From positions 868,001-932,000 of the forward strand of contig NZ_CP043575.1 of assembly GCF_014076495.1 (NCBI RefSeq): a DNA stretch of 64,000 nucleotides, given 5' to 3'. Under the pieces are notes generated by a model. That model was not told the DNA's origin, did not search any database, and worked only from the letters and a program-made list of their open reading frames with translations. Numbering within the stretch: the stretch's first letter is position 1; each line of letters opens with the position of its first letter. Positions 35,725-44,148 of the stretch are shown here, piece by piece. Made by a program: the position numbers and the translations under genes. Origin of the DNA: Comamonas koreensis (lineage in GTDB: Bacteria > Pseudomonadota > Gammaproteobacteria > Burkholderiales > Burkholderiaceae_C).

Positions 35725-36051
35725 TTATTCGCCGAAGGATTCGCCTTCAGGCAGGGTGCCGGCGACTAAGGCTTCATGGGCCTGCTGCTGCACTTGGGCG
35801 CGGCTGAGGCTGGAGGTGCTGCTTTCAGCACCGAAGGTGTTGATGCGGTCACCGATCACGGCCATGGCGCCATTGCGCTGGGCTTCGCTCACCTGGGCCT
35901 GCACGTCGGCGCGGGTCAGGGTGCTGTGTGCTGCTGGGTAGGCAGGGTAGTCCGAGCCATTGCCCACGGGGGCGGTGGTGGCTGCGCTGGCAGCACCGGC
36001 AAACACCAGGCCAGCGGCCATCATCAAAGCGGACATATTGCGTGCAAACAT
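35725..36051 (-). CDS. DUF4148 domain-containing exported protein, copy 1
   Basis: 108 residues. Signal peptide of about 23 residues (MSALMMAAGLVFAGAASA, AxA cleavage). The mature part has two DUF4148-type helices, LTRADVQAQVSEAQRNG and LSRAQVQQQAHEALVAG. Small periplasmic proteins of this kind occur in multiple copies in Burkholderiales and have no known function. The last 12 residues (AGTLPEGESFGE) are identical to those of the neighbouring paralogue. Confidence 0.85.
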   Translation of the reverse strand: MFARNMSALMMAAGLVFAGAASAATTAPVGNGSDYPAYPAAHSTLTRADVQAQVSEAQRNGAMAVIGDRINTFGAESSTSSLSRAQVQQQAHEALVAGTLPEGESFGE

Positions 36052-36190
36052 GGTTTCTCTCCACGGACCCGCGCTGCTGGCAAATCGCTGATTTGCGCTG
36101 TGAGAGCGGCGGCGTCCAAAAATAGGTTGATTCGAAATTTGGGGGCTGCGAGAGCGGACTGTTGCCCACTCTCAGCGTTCATGCCTGGGC

Positions 36191-36508
36191 TTATTCGCCG
36201 AAGCTTTCGCCTTCAGGCAAGGTGCCGGCAACGCGGGCGTCGTGGGCGGCTTTCACCACATCGGCGCGGGAGAGGTTGCTGCTGCCCTTTTCAAAGGCAT
36301 TGGCTTGCAGCTGATCGCCCTTGAACAACAGGGTGCCGTTCTTCTGGGCTTCGACAAATTGCGCTTGCACCTCAGCGCGGCTCACGGCGCTGGTGGCAGC
36401 CACTGGGGGAGCAATCGACTGGTCGCCTTCAAAGGGATGGGCCTGGGCAACACCGGCACCCAACATCAGAGCAGCTACACCGGCGATCGAGAAAATACGT
36501 GCGTTCAT
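36191..36508 (-). CDS. DUF4148 domain-containing exported protein, copy 2
   Basis: 105 residues, with a signal peptide (IAGVAALMLGAGVAQA) and the same two-helix layout as the gene 139 nt downstream: VSRAEVQAQFVEAQKNG and LSRADVVKAAHDARVAG, then the shared ending AGTLPEGESFGE. The N-terminal mature parts differ (HPFEGDQS here). A tandem duplication under one transcriptional direction; separate promoters are possible given the gap. Function unknown, periplasmic. Confidence 0.85.
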   Translation of the reverse strand: MNARIFSIAGVAALMLGAGVAQAHPFEGDQSIAPPVAATSAVSRAEVQAQFVEAQKNGTLLFKGDQLQANAFEKGSSNLSRADVVKAAHDARVAGTLPEGESFGE

Positions 36509-36879
36509 TTTTAACTCCTGGAGAACTCCAGCGACTCACCATGAGGGGCTGGTTCGCTCAACGGGTGGTGCAGTGCACCTTGTGTGGTTCTCGTTGATCG
36601 ATGTAGTTAGTGTATGCAGTGGCGCGCCTCCGATAAATAGCCTAAATCGGAATAGATTGTTCTGAAAAACGATCTAATGTTTTGGCGAATGCGCAATCGT
36701 CCCAGAAGGGCTTGCTACACGGTGCTTTCGTTGGAGAAGCCCGTGCGTAGGAGAATTCTGGCAAATCTGGCGTTGTGGTGTGCCCAAGGGTTTCTTGGTA
36801 AACCCTGTCAGGGTTGACGCGGGGTAGTGGCTGCCATAGCAACCAGATTAGCTATGTAGACACGACAGTGACAGCGCTG
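36509..36879. other. 371-bp intergenic region
   Basis: Lies upstream of the DUF4148 pair and downstream of the DTW-domain gene, all on the minus strand. The composition is relatively AT-rich (36590-36690), consistent with a promoter for the DUF4148 genes. I see no gene, RNA or clear palindrome. Confidence 0.5.
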
Positions 36880-37716
36880 TCACAGAGGGTTTTGCAGCCG
36901 CTGGAGCTGCTGGTGCGCGGCGCTGTGCCATTCGGGCGGCAGCTGGTGCTTGGCCTGCAGGTAGTGGTGGGTGTAGATGTCCAGGTAGGTTTCCAGGGTC
37001 TGCGCGGCGCGCAGGTCGCCGGCGAGATCGAGGCAGAGGGCAGCGACCTCGGCAGTGCAGAAATGGTCATCGCGGCGCGAGCGCCGCAGCTGGTAGCGCG
37101 AGATCTGCTCGGGGTGCAGGCTGAGCACCGGAAATCGGTCCAGGTAAGGGCTCTTGCGGAACATCTTGCGCGCCTCGGGCCAGGTGGCATCGAGCAGGAT
37201 AAACAGCGGCCTGCGAGCTGCACCGAGTGATGGTGGCGGCAGCTGCTGCACGGCGCGGCCGGGCTCATGCACAAACTCCTGGGGAAAGACCACATAGGGC
37301 TGCCATTGGGGATCGGCTAGCAGCGCCTCCAAGCCCGCATCCATCTCCGTGCGCGACCAGCCAAAGGCCCAGGTCTCGGCCACCACATCGGCGATTAGCC
37401 AGCCGGTGTTGCTGGGCTTGAGCGGCTCGGCATCGTGCATCAGCAGGCATATGCCCGCCGTGGTGGGCTGCGTGGGGCGCAGCGCGCAAAGGCAGTGGCT
37501 GGGGCGCAGCCGGCATCCCTCGCAGCGCTCCCCCTTGGGGCCGCCTCGGGCCAGAAAAGGGCGGGTGCTGCGCTGCAGCCGCTCGGCGCGCAGGCGCGAG
37601 ACGGCATGGGGGACAAGGGCACCAGCGGTGGTGGACGCGCTCGTCGTGGCGGCCTCGCTGGCAAGGGGGGAAGAGGGCAGGGATGACACGGGCGCTATTG
37701 TCCTCGCCCCGCCCAA
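36880..37716 (-). CDS. DTW domain protein (tRNA-uridine aminocarboxypropyltransferase type)
   Basis: 278 residues. The domain is defined by LDATWPEARKMFRKSP (the D-x-T-W motif) and by the SAM-binding region; an N-terminal zinc-knuckle-like set CEGCRLRPSHCLCAL precedes it at about residues 65-80. E. coli TapT, a member of this family, makes acp3U47 in tRNA variable loops using SAM. Conserved SLHPEQISRYQLRRSRRDDHF and CTAEVAAL follow. The N-terminal 50 residues are Ser/Ala-rich and may be longer than the true protein if a downstream start is used. Confidence 0.85.
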   Translation of the reverse strand: MGGARTIAPVSSLPSSPLASEAATTSASTTAGALVPHAVSRLRAERLQRSTRPFLARGGPKGERCEGCRLRPSHCLCALRPTQPTTAGICLLMHDAEPLKPSNTGWLIADVVAETWAFGWSRTEMDAGLEALLADPQWQPYVVFPQEFVHEPGRAVQQLPPPSLGAARRPLFILLDATWPEARKMFRKSPYLDRFPVLSLHPEQISRYQLRRSRRDDHFCTAEVAALCLDLAGDLRAAQTLETYLDIYTHHYLQAKHQLPPEWHSAAHQQLQRLQNPL

Positions 37717-37756
37717 CCGAGCAGCGCAGCGGGTTTAGCGCTGCCCTTGGCGCCGC

Positions 37757-38407
37757 TCAGTTCTGCAACGCTTCGAGCGCAAACAGCGGCACATCGGCGC
37801 GCCGGCTCAGCCACACACCACCGCCCAGCTCGGTAAAACCCTGGGCCAGGCCACGGCGGTAGAGCTCGGCGCGGTGGCGGTAGAGGCGCGGGTCGGTCAG
37901 CTCGTCGTCGATGATGTCGCGCTCATAGTCTTCGCGCGCAACGGCTTCGACATAGAGCGCACCTTTGCTCAGCCGGCCCAGATTGGCCAGCGCCAGCTTC
38001 AGATCGGCCGGGCTCAGGTAGGGCAGCACGCCTTGGCAGATCACCAGGTCAAACGGCTGGCCATCGGCCGGCGCATAGTCCACGACCGAGCCTTGCTCCC
38101 AGCCGTAGCGCTGGCACAGGTACTCGCTGTACTCGACCCCGTGGTAGCTGGCCTGCGGAAAGTGCTGCGCAATCGCATCGCGCCACAGGCCGATGCCGCA
38201 GCCCACATCCAGCACACGCTGGACCGGCACGCGCACGTATTGCAGGTAGCTGCAGACAAAGGCACCCAGGCGCGCGGCATGCGCGGTGTCCACCACGCTG
38301 GTTTTCTTGTCGAAATAAAAGCGCTGGTAGTACGCCTCGTCAAACCATTGCCTGTCCGCTGATTGCACGCCTGTCCTTGATCGATGCCATGCAGCTCCGG
38401 TGTGCAT
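37757..38407 (-). CDS. SAM-dependent methyltransferase
   Basis: 216 residues when started at ATG 38407; longer in-frame starts overlap the upstream gene. A class I Rossmann methyltransferase: motif I VLDVGCGIGLWRDAI (near residue 67), acidic residue in HGVEYSEYLC, motif IV PFDLVICQGVLPYL. The N-terminal FDEAYYQRFYFDKKT segment is seen in several small-molecule and tRNA-linked methyltransferases. Substrate unknown. It lies 41 nt upstream of the DTW gene on the same strand, so the two may share a transcript. Confidence 0.8.
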   Translation of the reverse strand: MHTGAAWHRSRTGVQSADRQWFDEAYYQRFYFDKKTSVVDTAHAARLGAFVCSYLQYVRVPVQRVLDVGCGIGLWRDAIAQHFPQASYHGVEYSEYLCQRYGWEQGSVVDYAPADGQPFDLVICQGVLPYLSPADLKLALANLGRLSKGALYVEAVAREDYERDIIDDELTDPRLYRHRAELYRRGLAQGFTELGGGVWLSRRADVPLFALEALQN

Positions 38408-38471
38408 GGCGCAGGCAGTATCGCGCAGATGGTGGCTGTGGGTAGCGCACTGCGGTATTGGCAAGGGGTGC

Positions 38472-38834
38472 TCAGCGCGCAATGACAGACAGGTTTTCCG
38501 GCACGATCTGCTCGAGGCTGCCTGCCGGGCAGGGGCCATCGGTGTAGATGGTCTGGCCGTTCAACTGGCATTTGCGCGGCACGGCAGCGGGCCGCGCCGG
38601 GCCGGTGCCCGCCGCAGGATCGGCGCGCCGTGCCTGGCTGCGCTGCTGCTCCTCGGCGCTGGGCGGAGGCGGTGATGAGGCTTTGCGCCACAGCGTGGCG
38701 GCGGCCTGCTCGGCATCGCCGCTGAGCGCCGGGCCACGCCATGCATACACGGCGGCAGCGCAGGCCACCACCAGGGCCAGCCAGATCAGCCGGCGGTAGG
38801 CAGGGCGCAGGTACATGGTGAGGGGCACAGGCAT
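38472..38834 (-). CDS. Hypothetical protein with N-terminal anchor and DUF4124-like end
   Basis: 120 residues (ATG 38834; ATG 38816 also possible). One membrane helix (residues about 16-32: LIWLALVVACAAAVYAW), a Pro/Glu/Arg-rich linker, then a small Cys-containing motif CQLNGQTIYTDGPCP that resembles the core of DUF4124 domains, which are periplasmic and of unknown role. It is followed within 70 nt by the methyltransferase gene on the same strand. Confidence 0.65.
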   Translation of the reverse strand: MPVPLTMYLRPAYRRLIWLALVVACAAAVYAWRGPALSGDAEQAAATLWRKASSPPPPSAEEQQRSQARRADPAAGTGPARPAAVPRKCQLNGQTIYTDGPCPAGSLEQIVPENLSVIAR

Positions 38835-38855
38835 GGGGACATGGCTGGCACTGTA

Positions 38856-39389
38856 TCAGCCCCCTTGGTAAACGCGCAAATCGAGGTACAGCAGCAAAAA
38901 CGCCAGCAGGCTGATACCCCCATTAATCCGGCGGGCCAGTGGCAGGTAGGCCGCGCTGAAATACCAGGGCCGGTGCGCGGGCAGGTGGCGCAGGATGTAG
39001 AGCAGCCCCATCTCCTGCATATTGCTGAAATGCGGCTGGCTGTCCTTCTTGAGCTTCTGGATGATGGCGGCATCGCTGAGCATCACCACCGACAGCACGG
39101 TGGCGATGATGACGGCGCCCAGCAGCCACTGCTGCCAGCGCGGCGTATGCGGTCCGTTCAAGCCCAGGCTGAACCAATGGCTCAGCATCAGCACCGCCAA
39201 TACCGCAAACAAGCGGTAGAAGATGGCCTGCCAGTGCGCCCGGCTGGGCTCGGTCAGCTGGCCTCGGCGCCGCGCCTCGCGGTCAATGATGCGCGCGAGC
39301 AGCCAGGCCATGCCATGAAAGCTGGCCTCCAGCAGCAGATAGATCCCTGCAGCCAGGGCCAGCAGCTGCAGCGGCTCACCCTTGGCCAT
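38856..39389 (-). CDS. Hypothetical membrane protein
   Basis: 177 residues with four predicted membrane helices (about 5-30, 58-78, 88-108 and 158-174). No family recognised. A cytoplasmic-like loop (IQKLKKDSQPHFSNMQEMG) and several Trp-His pairs between helices 3 and 4 stand out. It lies 55 nt downstream of topB and 21 nt upstream of the next small membrane protein gene, so it is probably part of the topB transcript. Confidence 0.65.
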   Translation of the reverse strand: MAKGEPLQLLALAAGIYLLLEASFHGMAWLLARIIDREARRRGQLTEPSRAHWQAIFYRLFAVLAVLMLSHWFSLGLNGPHTPRWQQWLLGAVIIATVLSVVMLSDAAIIQKLKKDSQPHFSNMQEMGLLYILRHLPAHRPWYFSAAYLPLARRINGGISLLAFLLLYLDLRVYQGG

Positions 39390-39444
39390 GCTCAGCGCTG
39401 CGGGCAGGCACGGTGGGCTGCGCGGTGGTGCTGCATCCCTGCGC

Positions 39445-42393
39445 TCAGCTCACATGCTTGCCAACAATGCCGGCGATCTCGAACATGCTGATCTGGTCCT
39501 TGCCAAACAGCGGCTGCAGTTTGGCGTCGGCATTGATCGCGCGTTTGTCCTTGGCGTCCTGCAGGCCGTTGGCCTTGATGTAGTCCCAGAGCTTTTTGAT
39601 GACTTCGGGGCGCGAGGTGGCCTCGCTGCCAATCACGGCGGCGAGCGCCGGGCTCGGGGTCAGCGTGGCGGCAACCTTGCGCGGCGTTTTGGCGGCGGAT
39701 TTGGTGGCCGTCTTGGAGGCGGTCTTGGTAGCGGTCTTGGTGGCGGTTTTGGCCGCCGTCTTGGTCGCTTTGGCAGCGGTCTTGCTGGCCGTCTTGGTTG
39801 CGGTCTTGGCGGCTGCGCCCTTGCGCGGCGGGAACTTGCTGTCGCGCGGCTCGAACTCGAAGTTCACCTTGCCGGCTTCCTTGTCCCAGGCCAGGAAGGC
39901 CTTGAAGCTGCGTCGCGTGCGGTTGGAGACGAACTTGTCGAGCAGGTCGGTCTTGCCGGTGGCCAGCAGCTTGGCCATCTGGTCGCGCTCGATGGGCTGC
40001 TGCAAGATGATCTGGCCGCTCTTGAAGTCGCAGCTGGGCGTGGGTTGCTGGGCCGTGGGTACGGCCTTGCTGCAGACATAGTTGGCGCCATGCTCGAACA
40101 CGGGCGCGCCGCACTTGGGGCAGGCGCCCAGGGTGTTCTGGCTGCCAAAGTCCACCAGCTCGCCCGATTCCTCGTCTGACTTGTTGTCCTCGAACAGGAA
40201 CTCGAACTTGTAGTTGTTGTTGTCCTCGTCGCGCACGATGGCCACTTCGGCGGCAAAGGGCCAGCCGGCCTTGGAGCGGAAGCCATCGAGTGGGCCGATC
40301 TTGCGATCGCGCAGCAGCTGGTCGGCCTCGGCGGTCTCGAAGGTGCGGCCGGCAGGCGATTTGGTGAACGAGAAGCCGCAGCCTTCGCCGTTGCCTCCCA
40401 CGCCCGTGCAGGCATAGCGGCGGTAGTTTTCCTTGACCACGCCACCACAGTTGGGGCAGGGCGCGGACAGGGTGGCGTAGTCGCCGGGGATGGTGTCGCG
40501 GTCGTATTCCTTGGCCTTTTTCACCAGGCGCTCGGTCATGGCCTGGATCTCGGCCATGAAGGCTTCGCGCGAGAGCTGGCCTTTTTCCATTTGGGCCAGC
40601 TTGTACTCCCACTCACCGGTCAGGTCGGCGCGCGAGAGCTCTTCGACCTGCAGCCCGCGCAGCAAGGTCATCAGCTGGAAGGCCTTGGCCGTGGGGATCA
40701 GCTCGCGGCCTTCGCGCAGCATGTATTTTTCGGTCAGCAGGCCTTCGATGATGGCTGCGCGCGTCGCAGGCGTGCCCAGGCCTTTTTCCTGCATGGCTTC
40801 GCGCAGCTCGTCGTCGTCGATCTGCTTGCCGGCGCTCTCCATCGCGCCCAGCAGGGTCGCTTCCGAGTAGCGGGCAGGTGGCTTGGTCTTGAGGCCCTTG
40901 GGCTCGACCGGGTCGGCCGTGGGCTTCTCGCCGGGCTGCACCGGCACCAGGTTTTGGCCCTTGTCGCCTTCCTTGGCGTCTTCCACTTCGTGGGCCGCTT
41001 CCTTGCCGTAGATGGCCAGCCAACCGGGCTTGACCAGCACCTTGCCTTCGGTCTTGAAGTGGTGGTCGTCAATTTGACTGACGCGCGTGGTGACCTGGTG
41101 CTCGGCGCTGGGGAAGAACACTGCCATGAAGCGGCGCACCACCAGTGTGTAGAGCTTGTGCTCGGCCTCGCTCAAGGCGCCAGGCGCCTGCGTGGTCGGG
41201 ATGATGGCAAAGTGGTCCGAGACCTTGCTGTTGTCAAAAATGCGCTTGTTGGCGCGGATGTAGTTGGCGCCAATGGCCTGCTGCGCAAACGGCGCGAGCT
41301 GCTGCATATTGCTGTGGGCCAGCATCTCGAAGGTCTGGCGCGCGACGGGCAGGTAGTCCTCGGGCAGCGCGCGCGAATCGGTACGCGGGTAGGTCAGTGC
41401 CTTGTGGCGTTCGTACAGCGCCTGGGCCAGCGCCAAGGTGGTCTTGGCCGAGAAGCCGAACTTGCTGTTGGCCTCGCGCTGCAGGCTGGTCAGGTCAAAC
41501 AGCAGCGGTGAGGCCTGGGTGGTGGGCTTGGACTCTTCGGTCACGGTGGCGGGCTTGCCGCGCACGGCCTCGGCAATCGCCTGCGCCTCCTGCTGGCTCC
41601 AGACGCGGTCGGCGCGCGCCTCGGCGTCGTCGCTCTTCTTCCAGGCCGGGTTGAACCACTTGCCCGGGTAGGCGCCCGCCTGGGCGTTGAACTCACCGTG
41701 GATTTCCCAGTAGTTGCGGCTGACGAACTTGCGGATCTTTTCCTCGCGCTCGACGACCAGCGACAGGGTGGGGGTCTGCACACGGCCCACGGTGGTCAGG
41801 AAGAAACCGCCATCGCGCGAGTTGAACGCGGTCATCGCCCGCGTGCCGTTGATGCCCACCAGCCAGTCGGCTTCGGAGCGGCTGCGGGCGGCATCGGCCA
41901 GGCCCAGCATCTGGTTATCGGAGCGCAGCTTGTTAAAGCCGTCACGGATGGCTTGGGGCGTCATCGACTGCAGCCACAGGCGCTGGATCGGCTTGCCCAG
42001 GCCGCCCTTGGCGCCACCGGCGTATTGCTCGATCAGGCGGAAGATCAGCTCACCTTCGCGGCCCGCGTCACAGGCGTTGATCAGCGCGGTGACATCCTTG
42101 CGCTTGGCCAGCTTGACGACGGCGTTCAGGCGCGTCTTGGTCTTGTCGACCGGCTTCAATTCAAAGTAGGGCGGGATCACCGGCAGATGGGCAAAGCTCC
42201 ACTTACCGCGTTTGACATCGAATTCTTCGGGGGCCTGGATCTCCACAAGGTGACCCACCGCGCTCGTCACGATGAAGGTCTCGGCTTCAAAGTAGTCGTC
42301 GTGTTTGGCAAATTGGCCTGCCACCGGCGTCAGTGCACGAACAATGTCTTGTGCAACGGACGGCTTTTCTGCAATGACCAGGGTCTTGGACAT
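39445..42393 (-). CDS. topB: DNA topoisomerase III with H1-like Lys/Ala repeat and C-terminal SWIB domain
   Basis: 982 residues from ATG 42393; the upstream in-frame extension is not conserved topoisomerase sequence. The TOPRIM domain starts MSKTLVIAEKPSVAQDIV, with DACDAGREGELI supplying metal-binding acids; the catalytic Tyr is at about 335 in TYPRTDSR. Zinc-finger-like Cys clusters occur at about 643-670 (CPNCGG, then CTG...GCGF) and 756-787 (CPKCGAP, then CDFKSG). Residues about 853-908 are a histone-H1-like repeat of KTA units. The last 70 residues are a SWIB/MDM2 domain (RPEVIKKLWDYIKANGLQD, then KRAINADAKLQPLFG). The enzyme decatenates and relaxes DNA; the added tail should bind DNA or proteins. 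Divergent from a SET-domain gene. Confidence 0.93.
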   Translation of the reverse strand: MSKTLVIAEKPSVAQDIVRALTPVAGQFAKHDDYFEAETFIVTSAVGHLVEIQAPEEFDVKRGKWSFAHLPVIPPYFELKPVDKTKTRLNAVVKLAKRKDVTALINACDAGREGELIFRLIEQYAGGAKGGLGKPIQRLWLQSMTPQAIRDGFNKLRSDNQMLGLADAARSRSEADWLVGINGTRAMTAFNSRDGGFFLTTVGRVQTPTLSLVVEREEKIRKFVSRNYWEIHGEFNAQAGAYPGKWFNPAWKKSDDAEARADRVWSQQEAQAIAEAVRGKPATVTEESKPTTQASPLLFDLTSLQREANSKFGFSAKTTLALAQALYERHKALTYPRTDSRALPEDYLPVARQTFEMLAHSNMQQLAPFAQQAIGANYIRANKRIFDNSKVSDHFAIIPTTQAPGALSEAEHKLYTLVVRRFMAVFFPSAEHQVTTRVSQIDDHHFKTEGKVLVKPGWLAIYGKEAAHEVEDAKEGDKGQNLVPVQPGEKPTADPVEPKGLKTKPPARYSEATLLGAMESAGKQIDDDELREAMQEKGLGTPATRAAIIEGLLTEKYMLREGRELIPTAKAFQLMTLLRGLQVEELSRADLTGEWEYKLAQMEKGQLSREAFMAEIQAMTERLVKKAKEYDRDTIPGDYATLSAPCPNCGGVVKENYRRYACTGVGGNGEGCGFSFTKSPAGRTFETAEADQLLRDRKIGPLDGFRSKAGWPFAAEVAIVRDEDNNNYKFEFLFEDNKSDEESGELVDFGSQNTLGACPKCGAPVFEHGANYVCSKAVPTAQQPTPSCDFKSGQIILQQPIERDQMAKLLATGKTDLLDKFVSNRTRRSFKAFLAWDKEAGKVNFEFEPRDSKFPPRKGAAAKTATKTASKTAAKATKTAAKTATKTATKTASKTATKSAAKTPRKVAATLTPSPALAAVIGSEATSRPEVIKKLWDYIKANGLQDAKDKRAINADAKLQPLFGKDQISMFEIAGIVGKHVS

Positions 42394-42472
42394 GGGTTCA
42401 CTCTCATCAAACTGGGGTCTGCCAACACTGTGGGTTGCTGGCTCTCTGAGCACGCTCTTACAATGCACGCTT

Positions 42473-42526
42473 TACGCGCATGTGCGCGGGCGCCTGCATG
42501 TGTACGTGTGCGCACATGCGCATGTG
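42473..42526. promoter_or_regulatory. Alternating pyrimidine-purine tract with inverted repeats (Z-DNA-prone)
   Basis: In the 162-bp region between topB and the SET gene, bases 42473-42488 (16 bp) and 42495-42526 (32 bp) alternate pyrimidine and purine without exception, rich in CG, CA and TG steps, which favour left-handed Z-DNA under negative supercoiling. Within it, GCGCATGTGCGC (42476-42487) and GCGCACATGCGC (42510-42521) form a 12-bp inverted repeat, and GCGCATGTGC recurs at 42518-42527. It likely contains promoter or regulator sites for both genes. Confidence 0.6.
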
Positions 42527-42555
42527 CTTATTTTTAAAGTAGCAGAAAAAATCCC

Positions 42556-43260
42556 ATGCCGAACCATGTTCCCCATTTTTCAACAGGTCGTCGTATCCAG
42601 GTACGGCGTTCGGGCGTGCACGGCAGGGGCGTTTTTGCGTTGCAGGATATCGCAGAAGGCGAAGTCATTGTCGAATATGCGGGCAAGGTCATCAGCTACG
42701 AAGAAAGCCAGCGCCGCCACCCGCATGACCCCGACCACCCCAACCACACCTTCTTTTTCCAGATCGATGGCGACCGCGTCATCGACGGAGGCGATGGCGG
42801 CAACTCGGCTCGCTGGATCAACCACAGCTGCGAGCCCAACTGCTTTGCCGAAGAGGCCGATGACCGCATCTTCATCAGCGCGCTGCGCAACATCAGCGCT
42901 GGCGAGGAGCTGGGTTATGACTACGGCCTGATCATCGAAGAGCGCTACACCGCCAAGCTCAAGGCCGACTATGCCTGCCACTGTGGCGCGGCCGAATGCC
43001 GGGGCACGATGCTGGCGCCCAAGCGCGGCTGGAAGCCCAAGGTGCCCGCCTCGGATTTGCCCGAGCCGGTGCTGCCCAAGAAGCGCAAGGCCAAGGCAGC
43101 ATCTGCCGATGCGGCGAAGCTCGCCAAGCCTGCCAAAGTGGAAAAGCACAAGGCCTTGAGCAAGGAAAAGGACAAGGCCAAGGACAAGAAAAAGAGCGAC
43201 AAGAAGGCCAAGGCTGATAAAAAGACCCAGGGCGCCAAGGCCGCCAAGGCGGGCGCATGA
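42556..43260 (+). CDS. SET domain protein lysine methyltransferase with Lys-rich tail
   Basis: 234 residues. The SET core (about 12-125) has GRGVFALQDIAEGEVIVEYAG, the SAM/active-site motif WINHSCEPNC (Asn89, His90, Cys92, Cys96) and the catalytic Tyr region LGYDYGL. A post-SET-like cluster CHCGAAECRG (Cys141, 143, 148) follows and could bind zinc with Cys96. Residues about 160-234 are very Lys/Ala-rich (KKRKAKAASAD, then KEKDKAKDKKK), like a nucleic-acid-binding or self-substrate tail. No strong ribosome site precedes ATG 42556. Its stop overlaps birA (ATGA). Bacterial SET proteins methylate lysines; the target here is unknown. Confidence 0.88.
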   Translation: MPNHVPHFSTGRRIQVRRSGVHGRGVFALQDIAEGEVIVEYAGKVISYEESQRRHPHDPDHPNHTFFFQIDGDRVIDGGDGGNSARWINHSCEPNCFAEEADDRIFISALRNISAGEELGYDYGLIIEERYTAKLKADYACHCGAAECRGTMLAPKRGWKPKVPASDLPEPVLPKKRKAKAASADAAKLAKPAKVEKHKALSKEKDKAKDKKKSDKKAKADKKTQGAKAAKAGA

Positions 43261-44108
43261 GCGAGGCGCAGAACACGCCGATCCGCTGGCCCGCTGAAGC
43301 GATCTGGGAGGCGGTGGAGCCGCAGTTGCCGGGCTTCACGATCGAGGTGCTGCCCAGCATTGACTCGACCAATACCGAGCTGATGCGCCGCGCCCGCGCG
43401 GGCCGGCAGGAACCCATCTTGCTGGTGGCCGAGCAGCAGACGGCAGGGCGCGGGCGCATGGGCAAGCCCTGGCGCAGCGAGGCCGGTGATTCGCTGCTGA
43501 TGTCGCTGGGCCTGCCGCTGGCGCCAGCCGACTGGTCGGGCCTGTCGCTGGCCGTCGGCGTGTCGGTGGCGCAAAGCCTGCAGCCCCAGCTGCCCGAGGC
43601 CGGCTCCAGCACCCCCACCATTGGCCTCAAATGGCCCAATGACCTGTGGCTGACCGGCGACCACAAGCTCGCCGGCATTCTGGTCGAGACCGCCAGCTTT
43701 GTCTCGGCCCGCACGCATGCGGGTGATGGCCAGCAGCAGACCGAGCGCTATGTGGTGATCGGCATCGGCATCAATGTGCGGGCCCCGCTGGCCGAGGGCC
43801 TGTCGACGATTCCCGGCAGCCTGCAGATGCTGGACGGCCGCTGGGATGCACCCCAGGCGCTGCAGGCCGTGGTGCCGCCGCTGGTGGCCGCCATCCAGGC
43901 CTTTGCGCAGCAGGGCTTTGCGCCGCTGCAGGCGGCCTATGCGGCGCGCGATGCGCTCGCCGGCCGCGAGGTCGGTCTGAGCGATGGCACCGCTGGCCTG
44001 GCGCTGGGCGTGGCCGCCGATGGCGCCTTGCGCGTGCAGACCGCCGCTGGCGTGGTCGATGTGACCAGCTCGGAAGTCAGCGTGCGGCCCCAGGCGGGCG
44101 CGGCCTGA
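43257..44108 (+). CDS. birA: Biotin--[acetyl-CoA-carboxylase] ligase
   Basis: 283 residues. The biotin-protein ligase domain has the biotinyl-AMP loop GRGRMGKPW, STNTELMRRA, and the KWPNDLWLTGDHKLAGILVE segment with the catalytic Lys, then a BPL C-terminal domain. There is no N-terminal helix-turn-helix, so it is a monofunctional (non-repressor) BirA. It biotinylates the BCCP subunit of acetyl-CoA carboxylase. The start overlaps the SET-gene stop by 4 nt, so its translation is coupled to the SET gene. Confidence 0.92.
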   Translation: MSEAQNTPIRWPAEAIWEAVEPQLPGFTIEVLPSIDSTNTELMRRARAGRQEPILLVAEQQTAGRGRMGKPWRSEAGDSLLMSLGLPLAPADWSGLSLAVGVSVAQSLQPQLPEAGSSTPTIGLKWPNDLWLTGDHKLAGILVETASFVSARTHAGDGQQQTERYVVIGIGINVRAPLAEGLSTIPGSLQMLDGRWDAPQALQAVVPPLVAAIQAFAQQGFAPLQAAYAARDALAGREVGLSDGTAGLALGVAADGALRVQTAAGVVDVTSSEVSVRPQAGAA

Positions 44109-44148
44109 GCGCGCCGCAGGATCAGAGAACTATCAGACAGGAGCGGAG

